Below, in pieces: positions 26,501-34,646 of a stretch of 37,673 nucleotides of DNA; within the stretch, counting starts at the first letter, position 1; the number at the start of each line of letters is the position of its first letter. The notes below the pieces were generated by a model. It saw only the letters and a list, made by a program, of their open reading frames with translations, searched no databases and had not been told where the DNA came from. Both the position numbers and the translations under genes were made by a program. Source of the DNA: CAWBRT01 sp050015355 (lineage in GTDB: Bacteria; Acidobacteriota; Terriglobia; Terriglobales; Acidobacteriaceae); NCBI GenBank assembly GCA_050015355.1, contig JBEKBO010000033.1, forward strand, positions 1 to 37,673, in the 5' to 3' direction.

Positions 26501-26643
26501 CACGTTGAGCGTGTTTCCGATGTGCGCGCAATTTTCAGTTCGCGGACTTGGGCGTACGCGGGGGTGAGATCAAACCCCAGAACAGACACGGCGACGCCAC
26601 CGATTACGCCGGTCTTGAGAAAGTCTCGTCTTGTTGGGCTCAT
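23566..26643 (-). CDS. fdnG: Formate dehydrogenase alpha subunit, selenocysteine-containing, Tat-exported
   Basis: A 1025-residue molybdenum or tungsten enzyme oxidising formate in the periplasm. The start ATG at 26643 opens a twin-arginine signal (M-S-P-T-R-R-D-F-L-K) with an A-Y-A-Q cleavage region. An in-frame TGA at 26059-26061 (codon 195) interrupts the reading frame within Q-A-R-I-U-H-G-P-T-V-A-S-L, exactly where E. coli FdnG has selenocysteine 196. Both sides match FdnG with no frame change, and a SECIS-like hairpin follows. The [4Fe-4S] motif is C-P-Y-C-A-V-S-C. Automatic calling would split this into two genes of 826 and under 250 residues. SelA-D genes are required elsewhere in the genome. 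Confidence 0.95.
26029..26061 (-). promoter_or_regulatory. Selenocysteine UGA and bacterial SECIS-like hairpin
   Basis: On the mRNA strand, UGA (26061-26059) is followed by 11 bases and then a 7-bp stem, GGUGGCC with GGCCGCC, closed by a 5-base loop AGUUU. The stem contains one G-U pair. The loop G lies about 20 bases after the UGA, in the window used by SelB and like the E. coli fdhF/fdnG elements, which also have 11 bases before the apical stem. Confidence 0.85.
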
Positions 26644-26723
26644 GCTAGCCGTCCTCGTTGGAAAAACTCGAAAAACATGAATGCCAACGCAATAACAATT
26701 CGGACGGCCAACTAGCGGCAAAG

Positions 26724-26754
26724 ATATTAACACCTTTTCGTGGTCGCGCGTCAA
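26724..26754 (-). promoter_or_regulatory. Candidate promoter of the fdn operon
   Basis: TTGACG (26754-26749) and TAATAT (26729-26724) are separated by 19 bases. TGT precedes the second hexamer in the manner of an extended minus-10 element. It would give a leader of about 75-80 bases before the fdnG ATG. The spacing is longer than ideal, so this is tentative. Confidence 0.35.
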
Positions 26755-27188
26755 CCTGAGAGGGGCAAATAGACAGGGGGAGGAAGGCACCAGCTTTGGC
26801 AACTCTGCATTGCGGGTACCCTATCAGTTCACGTGCTAGAACTCACCTGCGATTTCTGAGTCCTGAATCTGGTACTCGCACCCATTCTCCGGCAGAAGTA
26901 CTCTGCCCAGTTTCACAAACTGAGCGGTTCGCCCCACGTAGCGACCCGACACCCTTGCGTGTGAGTACTAGAGAACTGCTCACCAGCGTTCAATTTACGA
27001 GGCCGGGGTCGCAACTCACTCTTAAACTGTAGGGGTTTCCGCAACTCACGCCCGGGAACAGGAGATTACGTCTAGACAGCGCTGGCGGTCGCTTCGGTAT
27101 ACGGTTGTTGCATACGAATGTCGCTGGACTGCAAAGCCATAAAAATATAATCATTTGGACTTCGAACAAGACGCGGAACGGGCGGTGG
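26755..27188. other. Gene-free stretch upstream of the fdn operon
   Basis: About 430 bases. The only open frame of note (26796-27032, plus strand) lacks a ribosome site and has an atypical composition. The stretch holds a perfect 6-bp hairpin GGCAGA-AGTAC-TCTGCC at 26891-26907 and a 10-bp direct repeat CGCAACTCAC at 27010-27019 and 27040-27049. Upstream regulatory sites for fdn are likely here; no tRNA is seen. Confidence 0.5.
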
Positions 27189-28508
27189 TCAAATCGGCTC
27201 CTCCATAGTTGCTACCACGATGAGGCACAGTGCCGCGCACACGCCGAAATAGGTAAACACCGCGTTGTACCCAAATTGATCGAGCAAATAACCGGCTAGC
27301 ATCGGAGCGAAAAATCCGCCTAGATTGCCGCCAGTGTTAACCAGACTGCTAGCGACCGGAAATGTCTTCGCGGTTGCCAGGCCCATTGGATAGGCCGTAT
27401 ACAGAGGATACCCGAGACTCAGCACAAACCCGGTGAGCAGCAGTAGCAGCGCAATGACCGTTTTGTCTGCTGGAGCTCCAATCAGTGCACCCATCATGCC
27501 CATTGTTGCCACCGCGCCAAGGAGCATTAGCGGCTTTCGCCTTTTCGCAAGAACCTTGTCGGAAACAACGCCTCCCACAAGGGAACCGAGCACCGCTCCA
27601 ACCCACGGCGTAGAGGCTACAAAACCCATTTGCATAAAAGTGAAGTGTTTGGCCTTCACGAGATAAGAAGGTATCCAGGTCAGGAGACCGTATATAACAC
27701 TTATGACCATGAAGCACCCAATGGTATTGGCCCACATATTCCAGGAGGTGAACACTTCGCGGTTTGTTGTTAAGGGTGGAACCTTTTTGGCCCTGATTAG
27801 CCTGTCCAGCCAGCCAAGAGAGCGTTTGGGTTCAATGGCAGCAGTTCTCGCAGCGCTCCCAGTCTCTTTAATGTAGGCGGCTTCTGCCGGCGAACAGAAC
27901 GGGCTTTCGTGGGGGTAGTTTCTGACAAACAGGTGCCATACCGCAGCCATGACAAATCCCGGCACTGCAAACCAGAAAAAGACTTGTCGCCAACCGGAGG
28001 CCAACATGATCCATACGGTGATAGGCGGCACGAGCACCGGAGCGAATTTGGTAGCTGCAATGAAAATTCCAGTGGCGGTGCCCTTTTCTTTCGGGGGGAA
28101 CCAGTTGTTTATGGTTGAGGCGACGCCTGGACCACCGGGGCCCTCTGCCAGCCCCAATCCGAATCGGTATAACTTGACCATCGCCGCGGACCCTGAGGTT
28201 CCAATCAAGCCGGTAAATATGGAAGTGACGACCATGGCGAAAGATATAAGCCCGCGGACACCGAACCTGCCATACCAGAGCCCTGCGGGTATTTGGGTCA
28301 GGGAATAGCCGACAAAAAATAGGCTGGCCAAAGAACCCGCTTCAAAGTTGCTTAATTTGAATTCGCTCTGGATTCTCGGCAACACGACCCCGATGTTGGC
28401 ACGATCGGCATAGGTAATCGTGTAGAAGACGAAAATGATCGCCATTACCACCCAACGATATCGGGTCATGCGACCGACTGAGGCGGAAGCTGCTGCCGTC
28501 TGTGACAT
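27189..28508 (-). CDS. MFS transporter, ACS type
   Basis: A 439-residue twelve-helix permease with the family motif Y-A-D-R-A-N-I-G-V-V-L-P at the end of helix 1. G-L-A-E-G-P-G-G-P-G-V-A-S-T-I-N-N-W-F-P-P follows in the region of helix 4. The start ATG at 28508 has GGAGG upstream. It follows the Ldh2-type dehydrogenase by 166 bases on the same strand, so the two probably form a transcription unit for uptake and oxidation of a hydroxy- or sugar acid. It is only distantly similar to the other MFS gene in the window, so recent duplication is unlikely. Confidence 0.92.
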   Translation of the reverse strand: MSQTAAASASVGRMTRYRWVVMAIIFVFYTITYADRANIGVVLPRIQSEFKLSNFEAGSLASLFFVGYSLTQIPAGLWYGRFGVRGLISFAMVVTSIFTGLIGTSGSAAMVKLYRFGLGLAEGPGGPGVASTINNWFPPKEKGTATGIFIAATKFAPVLVPPITVWIMLASGWRQVFFWFAVPGFVMAAVWHLFVRNYPHESPFCSPAEAAYIKETGSAARTAAIEPKRSLGWLDRLIRAKKVPPLTTNREVFTSWNMWANTIGCFMVISVIYGLLTWIPSYLVKAKHFTFMQMGFVASTPWVGAVLGSLVGGVVSDKVLAKRRKPLMLLGAVATMGMMGALIGAPADKTVIALLLLLTGFVLSLGYPLYTAYPMGLATAKTFPVASSLVNTGGNLGGFFAPMLAGYLLDQFGYNAVFTYFGVCAALCLIVVATMEEPI

Positions 28509-28674
28509 GATTCACCCTCCTCTCCGGGCGATTCCAAGAACTGCGGGATGCGCGAAAAAGTCTCCACTTGCGTGCTTTCACGCTGCGCGGCCCAGCATAT
28601 TACTCTAAGAATTCCAATTCTCATAGCTCCCAGACCTCCGTAGGAACGCAGGTCTGGGGCACATCTTATTAGAA

Positions 28675-29757
28675 TCAGGACAGCAGGAATTGTGCGCCGC
28701 TACGCTCGCAGATGCCGCGAATGTTTTCGACAAGCGCGGCGGAAAGCGGAACTCCTTCCTTAGACCTCTGCTTCCGCGATTGCAGTTCGGGATCGCCGGG
28801 GACAAGCACCGGCTCCTCGGGATTGATCGGCGGTTGCGCGTGCAAAAAGTCGATCATCTCGTCCAAGTCGCGCTCGAACTCACCCTCGGGCCGGAAACAC
28901 TTTGGATCGATGGCAAGAAAGAAATGCCCGATGTTATCTCTTTTGTCCAAACGTCCGCTCGGTTCATCAATCGCCGCGAACGAACCTCCGACGAGCGTGC
29001 TTCCGAGGATTTGCACCATCATCCCCAGCCCGTATCCCTTGTGGCTTCGCATCTCTGCCGTCCCGCCAAGCGGGCTCAGGCCACCCCTATCTTTATGCCA
29101 GATATATTCGTTGGCCAGCTTGGCATCGCAGACCGGCTTGCCGTTTTCATCCAGAACCCATCCCGCCGGCAGAGGCTTCCCTTTGTATGCGTAGAGCTTG
29201 ATTTTGTTGGCTGCAACCGTCGCGGTTGCCATATCGAGGAGAAAGGGAGGATTGCGGCGGGCGGGAGCCGCAAAGGCAATCGGGTTGGTGCCGAAGACGC
29301 GAGTTGAGGAACGCGTAGGCGGCACACAGACCGTTCGTGATTGGCAGGTCGCGATGCCGATAAAACCGCGATCGCTCATCATCTTCGCGTAGTATCCGGC
29401 GGGCCCAAAGTGATGCGAATTGGTGACGCCGACGGCGCCGAGTCCGTTTGCAGCCGCCTTGTCGGCTGCCAGACGCGCGCCCATTACCGAAGCCGCGTAG
29501 CCCAACCCGGCCCCTGCATCGATCAGGGCTGTCACTGCATTCTCGCGAACGACTCGCGGCTCTGCCTGAAGCTGCAATTTTCCGGCCAACACCTTCTCCT
29601 CGTACGTTGTGAGCATCGAGATACCGTGCGAGTCGATGCCGGCTAAGTCGGTGTCGACCATGATGCCGGCCGTAATTTCGACCAGCTCTGGCTTCATTTT
29701 CCACGCGCTAAGGATACTAACGATCTGTTCTCGAATGACATTTGCGGCGAAATTCAT
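28675..29757 (-). CDS. Ldh2 family malate/L-lactate/ureidoglycolate-type dehydrogenase
   Basis: A 360-residue NAD(P)H-dependent oxidoreductase with the unusual Ldh2 fold. Family marks are the early D-S-H-G-I-S, V-T-N-S-H-H-F-G-P-A-G-Y-Y with the catalytic His, F-G-T-N-P-I-A-F-A-A-P and M-R-S-H-K-G-Y-G-L-G-M. The start ATG at 29757 has AAGGA upstream; a longer reading to 29889 is not supported. Relatives reduce 2-oxoacids, sulfolactate, ureidoglycolate or cyclic imino acids (DpkA). The exact substrate is not decidable. The OCD-family gene is divergent across a shared 570-base spacer. Confidence 0.92.
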   Translation of the reverse strand: MNFAANVIREQIVSILSAWKMKPELVEITAGIMVDTDLAGIDSHGISMLTTYEEKVLAGKLQLQAEPRVVRENAVTALIDAGAGLGYAASVMGARLAADKAAANGLGAVGVTNSHHFGPAGYYAKMMSDRGFIGIATCQSRTVCVPPTRSSTRVFGTNPIAFAAPARRNPPFLLDMATATVAANKIKLYAYKGKPLPAGWVLDENGKPVCDAKLANEYIWHKDRGGLSPLGGTAEMRSHKGYGLGMMVQILGSTLVGGSFAAIDEPSGRLDKRDNIGHFFLAIDPKCFRPEGEFERDLDEMIDFLHAQPPINPEEPVLVPGDPELQSRKQRSKEGVPLSAALVENIRGICERSGAQFLLS

Positions 29758-30329
29758 TGTGTCCTTTCTCCTCGAATGACTGCTCGGATGACTGCTGTAA
29801 CGAGAATCCTTCTGCTCCGCCCGATGCGGATGCGTGGAACGCAACGAGCACTCCAACACGCGAGTTCGCGAGCGGAGGCTGGGCAGCATGCTTTTCCCAC
29901 AGTTCCTGCTACTGGGTCACTTTGCGAACTGATGGCTCGATAGTCTGGATTCCAGTTCCATTTTTCCCAGGAACAATCGCTGGCGATTATTTCGCGACAC
30001 CGATCGAGATCTGAGTGAGGCACGAGGGTGCACACGAACTGGGGCGCGCAGCCGGGGCGAAGATAGATACGCGTCGGAGTTTATCTTTAACCGCTAACCA
30101 GGAATCTCCCTTTCGAGCCCTCAATCGCTCGCATTGTACTTCTCATGGGCGACTTTGCAACCCCAAAGCCACATTTACGGATGAAAACTGAGCGATGCCG
30201 TGCCAATTCTGGGCCGGAGTTCCCACTTGTTTGCCGACAATATACTCAACTTCTCAATCGCCAGGGATTATATTATCTCGCGAGGTCCATTAGGGCCCGT
30301 TAAGCAACCATGGGGGCCGGGAGATTGTC
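29758..30329. other. Divergent intergenic region between Ldh2-type and OCD-type genes
   Basis: About 570 bases. No credible gene is present, and the short frames inside are arginine-rich. It should contain promoters for both directions. An AT-rich GATTATATTATC stretch at about 30265-30280 is a candidate minus-10 region for the gene at 30330, whose ribosome site is GGGAG. Confidence 0.5.
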
Positions 30330-31310
30330 ATGCCGCTTCTATTGACGAAAGACGACGTGGTCCGCGTGCTCGACATGCGTGACTGCATAGACGTGGTCGA
30401 GAAGGCGTTCGCTGAGCTGGCGTCGGGCACCGCGGTGCTGCCGCTCAGAATCGGAATTACTCCGCCCGACGGCATATCCCTGTACATGCCCGCTTATCTC
30501 AAGCAGATGGGAGCGCTGGCCTGCAAGGTCGTGACCGTATACAAGAACAATCCTACACGGCACAACTTGCCGACCACGATCGGCAAGGTGCTCCTGCAGG
30601 ATCCGGCCACCGGCGAAGTGACCTGCATCATGGACGGCGGCTATTTGACGGCGGTTCGGACCGGTGCAGTCAGCGGGGTGGCCACAAAATACCTTGCGCG
30701 GACGGACAAGGGTCAGGTGGCGGGGATTCTTGGAGCCGGCGCGCAAGCCAAGATGCAACTCTGGGCGATGGCGATCGCCAGAGAACTGTCGCGAGTGTAC
30801 GTTTACGACGTGTCCGCCGACGCTTTATCTGCGTTCATCCGGGAGATGAGCGCCAAGTTGGGACTCGACATCCGGCCAGCCGATTCGCCGGCGCGGATAC
30901 TGGCCGAAGCGGATATCGTCTGCACGGCATCGTCGTCCTCAACCCCATTATTCGATGGCTCCCTGGTGCGGCCCGGGACACACATCAACGGAATTGGAAG
31001 TCACTCGCCGAACGCGCGCGAATTGGACACAGCTATTATCCGGCGCTCCAAGGTGGTTGCCGATTCGTTGGAAGCGTGTTTGAAAGAGGCGGGTGACATT
31101 ATGATCCCGCTGCACGAGGGAGCCATATCGCAGGCGCATATTCACGCGGAGCTGGGAGAGATCGTTCTCGGCCGCAAACCGGCGCGGGCGAACCCTCAGG
31201 AAATCACCCTGTTCAAGTCCAACGGACTGGCTATTCAGGATGCTGCGACCGCGAAACTGGTCTATGACAGGGCGCGGCAGTCGGGGATTGGACAAGACGT
31301 GGTTCTGTGA
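30330..31310 (+). CDS. Ornithine cyclodeaminase/mu-crystallin family protein
   Basis: A 326-residue NAD(P)-binding protein. The N-terminal substrate domain includes K-V-V-T-V-Y-K-N-N-P and the signature T-A-V-R-T-G-A-V-S-G-V-A-T. The Rossmann motif is G-I-L-G-A-G-A-Q-A. Members act as ornithine cyclodeaminase, alanine dehydrogenase, ketimine reductase or pyrroline-2-carboxylate reductase, and these cannot be separated by eye. ATG at 30330 with GGGAG. The divergent Ldh2-type gene belongs to a second family that contains cyclic imino-acid reductases, which hints at, but does not prove, imino- or amino-acid metabolism. Confidence 0.9.
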   Translation: MPLLLTKDDVVRVLDMRDCIDVVEKAFAELASGTAVLPLRIGITPPDGISLYMPAYLKQMGALACKVVTVYKNNPTRHNLPTTIGKVLLQDPATGEVTCIMDGGYLTAVRTGAVSGVATKYLARTDKGQVAGILGAGAQAKMQLWAMAIARELSRVYVYDVSADALSAFIREMSAKLGLDIRPADSPARILAEADIVCTASSSSTPLFDGSLVRPGTHINGIGSHSPNARELDTAIIRRSKVVADSLEACLKEAGDIMIPLHEGAISQAHIHAELGEIVLGRKPARANPQEITLFKSNGLAIQDAATAKLVYDRARQSGIGQDVVL

Positions 31311-31400
31311 GCCGGCCCTGACTCTTTTGCGGTGCAGGGGCCATTGATTGCTCCTGAGTTACGGGCGACTCGGAACTAAATTGTGCTGCATAAGCCTGCT

Positions 31401-32216
31401 TCATCCTTTAACAGCACCCATCGTCAGTCCCTTGACGACGTATTTCTGGAAAATCATTGTCAGGATGATAGCCGGCGCCATGATCGCCACCGCAGCCGCC
31501 ATTACACCGCCCCAATCGACCTCGGCATAGGAAACGAAGTTATACACCGCGATGGGCAGCGTCTTCGTCTTTTCCATACTAAGTACCTGCGAGAACATGA
31601 AGTTGTTCCAGGAAAAGATGAAGGACAGCGTTGTCGCTGTGATGATGCCCGGCCCGGACAACGGCAGGATGATTGCCCAGAAGGCATACTGCCGTGTTGC
31701 ACCATCAACCATCGCCGACTCCTCCATCTCGCGCGGAATGGAATTGAAGTAGGTGGACATGATCCACACCACGATGGGCAAGGCGATCAGCATGTGACTG
31801 AGAACCAGAGCGACGTAGCTGTCCATCAGGTTCAGGCGGGAAAAGATGATGTACCACGGCATCAGAAAACAGATCCCCGGCATCAGGCGCGCCAGCAGGA
31901 TGAACACCGCCAGTTTCTTCTGGGCATAGCGCGAGATCGAATACGCCGCTGGCAGCCCGAGGACGAGCGACAGGCCGACGGCAAGCGAGCCGACGATGGT
32001 CGAGTTCAGAAAATATTTCAGGAAATCCTGCTCTCCAAAGACTTTCTGGTAATTCTGCAGCGTCGGAGAAAAGATGAATTTCGGCGGCCAGGAAATGATA
32101 TCGACCTGCGTCTTGAAGGACGAGGCCAGCATCCAGAGGAATGGAAAAAGGACGACGAGGGCAATCGCGACGACCAGAAGGTAAAAGAAGATATTCGTTA
32201 TGAGTTTCTTGTTCAT
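31401..32216 (-). CDS. Carbohydrate ABC transporter permease (MalG type)
   Basis: A 271-residue six-helix permease of the CUT1 family. The cytoplasmic EAA loop is recognisable as M-E-E-S-A-M-V-D-G-A-T then L-P-L-S-G-P-G, which docks on the ATPase. It is last in a four-gene operon and begins 28 bases after the other permease, with GGAG upstream of ATG 32216. It forms the channel with the MalF-type partner. The substrate is probably a sugar, polyol or glycerol-phosphate-like compound. Confidence 0.93.
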   Translation of the reverse strand: MNKKLITNIFFYLLVVAIALVVLFPFLWMLASSFKTQVDIISWPPKFIFSPTLQNYQKVFGEQDFLKYFLNSTIVGSLAVGLSLVLGLPAAYSISRYAQKKLAVFILLARLMPGICFLMPWYIIFSRLNLMDSYVALVLSHMLIALPIVVWIMSTYFNSIPREMEESAMVDGATRQYAFWAIILPLSGPGIITATTLSFIFSWNNFMFSQVLSMEKTKTLPIAVYNFVSYAEVDWGGVMAAAVAIMAPAIILTMIFQKYVVKGLTMGAVKG

Positions 32217-32244
32217 CGGAGACTCCAGAAGCGATTCATCCGGC

Positions 32245-33123
32245 TCAAATCTCGGAAGAGGCGCGCAGCTTCATGATTCCGAGACTGCACAAGAAAACAA
32301 TCAGGAAGAGGGCGACGAGAATGACCGAGGATTGCCCCATGCGGAAATATTCGAAGCTGTACTTGAAGCCCATGATATTGAGCGTTTCCGAGGCATAGCC
32401 CGGGCCGCCGCCGGTCATGGCAAAGATGATGTCGAAAGTCTTCAGCGCATCGATCAGCCGAAGGATCACGGCAGTCAGGATGACCGGCATGACCATCGGA
32501 AGGGTGACATACCTGAGGATCTGCCATTCGCTTGCGCCATCGACGCGCGCCGCCTCGACGGGTTCTTCAGAGAGACCGGCCAGACCGGCCAGAACGATCA
32601 GCGTAATCATCGGCGTCCACTGCCAGACATCGACGAGAATCAGCGACGGAATGACCGATCCGGCGCTGGAAATCCAGAGCCCCTGCGGCAACCCAAGCGA
32701 CTTGAGAACAAAATTGGCCAGCCCAATGGTCGGGTCGTAGAAGAGATTGAAAACAATACCGACAGCGACCGGTGTAGCGACAAGCGGCAGAAGAAACAGC
32801 AGCTTGGCAATGCTCTTGCCGACAAAAGCCCGGTTGAGAATGAGGGCGATGGCCACGCCGAGAAAGCCCTCGATCACCACCGCAAAGAAAGTGAATGCAA
32901 ACGTTCTGCCAACAGCATGCAGAAAACGTGGCTCAGTAAGCACCCGCAGGTAACTATTGATGCCATTGAAAGACAACGGCATTCCAGACGTGAGATTCCA
33001 GTTGGTAAAGCTCAGGAACAACGTGTAAAGAACGGGAAAGATCATCAGCAAGGCGACGAAAATGATTGCCGGAAGCGGGAACAGTATCCGCAGGTTCCGT
33101 TCTGCAAAGCTCGACTGAATCAT
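32245..33123 (-). CDS. Carbohydrate ABC transporter permease (MalF/UgpA type)
   Basis: A 292-residue six-helix permease. The EAA loop reads E-E-P-V-E-A-A-R-V-D-G-A-S followed by T-L-P-M-V-M-P. M-T-G-G-G-P-G-Y-A-S-E-T-L is the conserved late segment of MalF/UgpA proteins. It has no large periplasmic insertion, unlike E. coli MalF, and is nearer to UgpA. It follows the binding-protein gene after a 136-base spacer that contains a strong hairpin, so its expression may be lower than that of the binding protein. Confidence 0.93.
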   Translation of the reverse strand: MIQSSFAERNLRILFPLPAIIFVALLMIFPVLYTLFLSFTNWNLTSGMPLSFNGINSYLRVLTEPRFLHAVGRTFAFTFFAVVIEGFLGVAIALILNRAFVGKSIAKLLFLLPLVATPVAVGIVFNLFYDPTIGLANFVLKSLGLPQGLWISSAGSVIPSLILVDVWQWTPMITLIVLAGLAGLSEEPVEAARVDGASEWQILRYVTLPMVMPVILTAVILRLIDALKTFDIIFAMTGGGPGYASETLNIMGFKYSFEYFRMGQSSVILVALFLIVFLCSLGIMKLRASSEI

Positions 33124-33174
33124 AAGGTGCCCCTGATTTCAAACATCCTGGACGAAAAAGTCATTCAACGAATA

Positions 33175-33208
33175 CCGGCCACCGGTCAAACGTCAACCGG
33201 GTGGCCGG
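33175..33208 (-). terminator. Intercistronic hairpin between binding protein and permease
   Basis: CCGGCCACC-GGT (33175-33186) pairs with ACCGGGTGGCCGG (33196-33208) around a 9-base loop, with a single bulge. No U-run follows. In ABC importer operons such hairpins commonly protect or partially terminate the binding-protein message, giving excess binding protein. Confidence 0.6.
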
Positions 33209-33259
33209 AACTCCATTACAGGGCAACATCGGTCACGATATTGCCATTCCGCAAAGTCA

Positions 33260-34513
33260 TTACTTGCCGAATTCTCCGGTGTCCTGAAGGATTTCGTTCA
33301 CCTTGGCGACCTTTTCCTTCGCCATCTTTTCAAGATTCGGCGACTCGCCCTTGGTATTGATCGATTCGATAATCAGTTCGCCGATCAGATCACGTGCTTC
33401 GCCGACTGCACTCATGTACGGGCGATCCAGCGGATTGCCGTGCTTGGCGGCATAGGCGCGTGTCTCGACGAGGCCCGGATTGACCTTGGCCAATACCGCC
33501 TTGTCTTCCCACACGGAGGAGCGCGCCATCGTGATGTTGGCAAGCATCCCCTTGGTAGCCAGTTCCTTGCTCGTCGCCCACTGCAGGAAACGCATCGCCA
33601 GATCCTTGTTCTTCGACTGCTTAGCAAGCGCCATACCCCACGAGGTCACGATAAACGGCGAGTTCATCTTCGGGCCGCCCGGGAAATTGGCAATCCCGAC
33701 ATTTTCGGCTGCGACTTGCGTCTTGGCCGGATCGACGATCTCACCGTAGAACACGGAAGCATCAGTCCACATAGCGATCTTGCCGGCTTGGAACAGCGGC
33801 ATGATGTTTTCCCATGACATCGACGTCGCGCCCTTGGGACCATAGTTTCCCAGCAGCTTGCCATAGAAGCGGATGGCGTCAACAGCGGGTTTGGAACCAA
33901 AAACAGCAGCACCCTTGTCAAGATAAAGTCCGCCATAGTTATAGACGTAGCTCGACAACTGGGTCACAGCGGCTGCGCCTTTCCCGCGCGAGGCAAATCC
34001 TGCAACGCTCTCCGAATTGAGTTTCCTGGCAGCGGCTTCAAGTTCGGTAAAGTTCGTGGGAACCTTGACGCCGGCTTTCTTGAAAAGATCTTTCCGGCAA
34101 TAAAGCACCTGCCATTCCGTCACCAGCGGAACAATGTAGGCTTTCGGCCCGAAGGTAGCGACGCTCATGACATTCTTCGGATAATCGGCGAAGTCCATGG
34201 TGAGCGGCTCGTACCAACCGTTCTTGTAGAACATCTTCCCTTCCTGCAGAGGACGGGTCATGAACACGTCGACAGACGACGAGCGGGTGGCAAACTCGGT
34301 CGTCAGTTTCGCGGTGAGCTGCCCTTCCTGCAGGCTTTCGACTTTGACCCGGATACCGGTAGCTTTTTCAAAATCGGGGATGGCGGCCTTCAGCAGATCG
34401 CCGTAAGGATGGTTAGCCAGCAGGACGCGAATCTCCTTGTTCTGAGCCAGCGCACTCGTGGATAGGCAGAGCGAAGACAGAAAAACCAGTGTTGCAACCA
34501 GTATCTTTTTCAT
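33260..34513 (-). CDS. Extracellular solute-binding protein, family 1 (sugar type)
   Basis: A 417-residue periplasmic receptor. The signal peptide M-K-K-I-L-V-A-T-L-V-F-L with cleavage after S-A-L-A-Q fixes the start at 34513, where GGAGG stands four bases before ATG; the frame reaches 34684 but adds nothing secretory. There is no lipobox cysteine. The mature part has the family-1 pattern, with I-P-D-F-E-K-A-T-G-I-R-V-K-V then A-K-L-T-T-E-F-A-T and late W-A-T-S-K-E-L-A. It resembles polyol or sugar receptors in general; the ligand is not determinable. Second gene of the operon, after the ATPase. Confidence 0.93.
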   Translation of the reverse strand: MKKILVATLVFLSSLCLSTSALAQNKEIRVLLANHPYGDLLKAAIPDFEKATGIRVKVESLQEGQLTAKLTTEFATRSSSVDVFMTRPLQEGKMFYKNGWYEPLTMDFADYPKNVMSVATFGPKAYIVPLVTEWQVLYCRKDLFKKAGVKVPTNFTELEAAARKLNSESVAGFASRGKGAAAVTQLSSYVYNYGGLYLDKGAAVFGSKPAVDAIRFYGKLLGNYGPKGATSMSWENIMPLFQAGKIAMWTDASVFYGEIVDPAKTQVAAENVGIANFPGGPKMNSPFIVTSWGMALAKQSKNKDLAMRFLQWATSKELATKGMLANITMARSSVWEDKAVLAKVNPGLVETRAYAAKHGNPLDRPYMSAVGEARDLIGELIIESINTKGESPNLEKMAKEKVAKVNEILQDTGEFGK

Positions 34514-34646
34514 AACTCCTCCAGGTATCAATGAAATACAGCTCGGAAATATGTAGCTTGCCAAAAAAAGACTTGTCCGGACAACCTGTTCCGGGCATCG
34601 CCAAGAACCTTTTTCCTGTTGAAACGTGCAGCCTTTCCTTTCACGC

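Noticed and set aside
24067..26508. Two long plus-strand frames (24067-25173 and 25474-26508)
   Set aside because: They are antisense to fdnG, with no domain or ribosome site.
32200..33360. 386-codon plus-strand open frame
   Set aside because: It is antisense to the MalF-type permease. Its very charged, Asp/Arg/Gln-rich composition is what the complement of membrane-protein codons gives.
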